From Chalciporus piperatus (Eukaryota; Basidiomycota; Agaricomycetes; Boletales; Boletaceae), in contig JBBPTG010000211.1 in the NCBI GenBank assembly GCA_038093975.1, positions 1 through 42,153 of the forward strand: a stretch of DNA of 42,153 nucleotides, written 5' to 3'. Of this stretch, positions 41,302 to 42,153 are shown piece after piece. Below the pieces are notes generated by a model that did no database searches, had not been told where the DNA came from, and was given only the letters and a program-made list of their open reading frames with translations. Each line of letters starts with the position of its first letter. The stretch's first letter is position 1. The translations under genes were made by a program, and so were the position numbers.

Positions 41302-42153
41302 TGGCTGTTTCCTTTTAAAGCTTCGGCTGCCTGTGCCTTGGCTTCTGATTCAATATGGTCGCGCCAGTACGCTTCCGCTTCTTGGTTTGTAAATGCTGCT
41401 TGATGCGACATGTAACTTGTGCTGGTGGACGGGCCAGCGGGGTAGGGGGAAGGGGTAGGAGGGTAGGGTGCAGGGATGGTACCTGCGAAGGGCATCTGCC
41501 GGTTGTCAAACGGCAGGGAAGTCTCAACGTATTGTTGCGAATATGGATCCCACATCACAACTTGTCTCTGACGCGGTTTGTGTGGCTTTGGGCACGCGTT
41601 TGCAAAATGACCTGGTTGGTCGCAATTGAAACAGTTTCCCCGAACGGGGGATCTTGGCATTTGCTGTGCCGACAGATCCATCGGGGCTCCACGACCAGGC
41701 TGTGTGCCTATGGGAGTGAAACGGGGGGCTGCATACGGAGCGGGAGGACGCGGGAGTGGGCGAGATGCAATCGGGTATCGTGGTGGAAGGTACGGATACG
41801 AAGAAGAAGGCCTAGGGGCAGGAGCGGGTGCTTGACGAACTGGTGCACCACGTTCTACAATGATACGCTCGAAGGTACGACCTATCTTTCGGTAGGTATC
41901 GATCGTGTCGTTGTAGCTTTGCTCATCAACAGTAGTGTTGATTTGCGCCTGATAATAAACTTTGTAGTCTATTGCCTTTTTCAGAAGCTCTTTGGCATGA
42001 GTATCTGCTATCTCCGACTCCGCCTTCAACAACTCGAACTCCTGGATGAAGATATCCACAGGTTTCCCAGCCTGCTTCAATGCTTCCAATTTCCTGAGAC
42101 TCTCATGAGCGAGAACGTCAATCTGGAAATAGTCCTTGAGCATTTTTGAAAAT
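41298..42153 (-). CDS. Gypsy-2 copy 2 Gag, N-terminus outside the window
   Basis: Open from the window edge to the stop at 41298. It matches copy 1 closely: FQIDVLAHESLRKLEALKQ, the proline-rich linker, RGAPMDLS, and the zinc knuckle CFNCDQPGHFANAC. The region holding the copy 1 stop is not covered, so whether this gag is intact is unknown. Confidence 0.87.
   Translation of the reverse strand, partial: FSKMLKDYFQIDVLAHESLRKLEALKQAGKPVDIFIQEFELLKAESEIADTHAKELLKKAIDYKVYYQAQINTTVDEQSYNDTIDTYRKIGRTFERIIVERGAPVRQAPAPAPRPSSSYPYLPPRYPIASRPLPRPPAPYAAPRFTPIGTQPGRGAPMDLSAQQMPRSPVRGNCFNCDQPGHFANACPKPHKPRQRQVVMWDPYSQQYVETSLPFDNRQMPFAGTIPAPYPPTPSPYPAGPSTSTSYMSHQAAFTNQEAEAYWRDHIESEAKAQAAEALKGNSQ
41313..41319 (-). 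promoter_or_regulatory. Candidate -1 frameshift site, Gypsy-2 copy 2
   Basis: TTTAAAA in the gag frame, in the same place as in copy 1. Confidence 0.6.

Larger units (their letters stand above)
37201..42153 (-). mobile_element. Gypsy-2 copy 2, runs out of the window
   Basis: Same family as 20472-27074 in the opposite orientation, with a 3' LTR, pol with chromodomain, and most of gag. The 5' LTR, leader and gag N-terminus lie beyond the window. Its 3' flank (element sense) is GGTGACCATACACC, the dispersed repeat. Confidence 0.93.

Overview
This window is a heavily nested transposable-element cluster from a filamentous basidiomycete, most likely an Agaricomycete. The grounds are spliceosomal introns of 45-65 nt, a Plavaka (CACTA-related) transposase, a KDZ transposase, a TET/JBP-type dioxygenase next to that KDZ gene, a Tad1-like LINE, and several Ty3/Gypsy elements, two of them with chromodomains. 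I see no conserved housekeeping gene, rRNA, tRNA or CRISPR array.

Layout. 1-2343: 5'-truncated Plavaka transposase. 2344-3000: no firm gene. 3001-3441: tandem array of palindromic ~75-bp units. 3571-7696: 3' two-thirds of a KDZ transposase, with a 2,210-bp terminal-inverted-repeat (TIR) element (3643-5852) inserted in an exon. 7698-9168 (minus): five-exon, apparently intact TET/JBP dioxygenase whose stop codon lies one base from the KDZ stop. About 9.4-10.2 kb (plus): unknown spliced gene. 11.0-10.3 kb (minus): gene with a six-cysteine cluster. 11256-11801: 33-bp satellite. 11983-12088: a repeat seen again, inverted, at 37099-37200. About 12.1-16.96 kb: Tad1-like LINE (endonuclease, reverse transcriptase, RNase H), broken by one stop and one frameshift. 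16959-20471: 5' end of Gypsy-1, cut off in its protease. 20472-27074: Gypsy-2 copy 1, with both LTRs. 27075-27531 (minus) and 36178-37095 (minus): different parts of two copies of an unknown gene 'X'. 27829-29258 (plus): a second cysteine-cluster gene. 29.26-35.6 kb (minus): Gypsy-3, lacking its 3' LTR but carrying an extra ORF after the chromodomain. 35601-36160: a second satellite array. 37201 to the end (minus): Gypsy-2 copy 2, running out of the window.

How it fits together. The KDZ, TET/JBP, cysteine-cluster and unknown genes look like cargo of one or more large composite KDZ-type elements, later riddled by retrotransposons. None of the LTR elements has matching flanks on both sides, so element-to-element recombination or deletion (or misassembly) has shuffled the pieces. 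Most transposase and polymerase genes are dead through stops, frameshifts or lost catalytic aspartates. The TET/JBP reading frame has no defect that I can find. All three Gypsy families place pol in the -1 frame behind a canonical slippery heptamer close to the gag stop.
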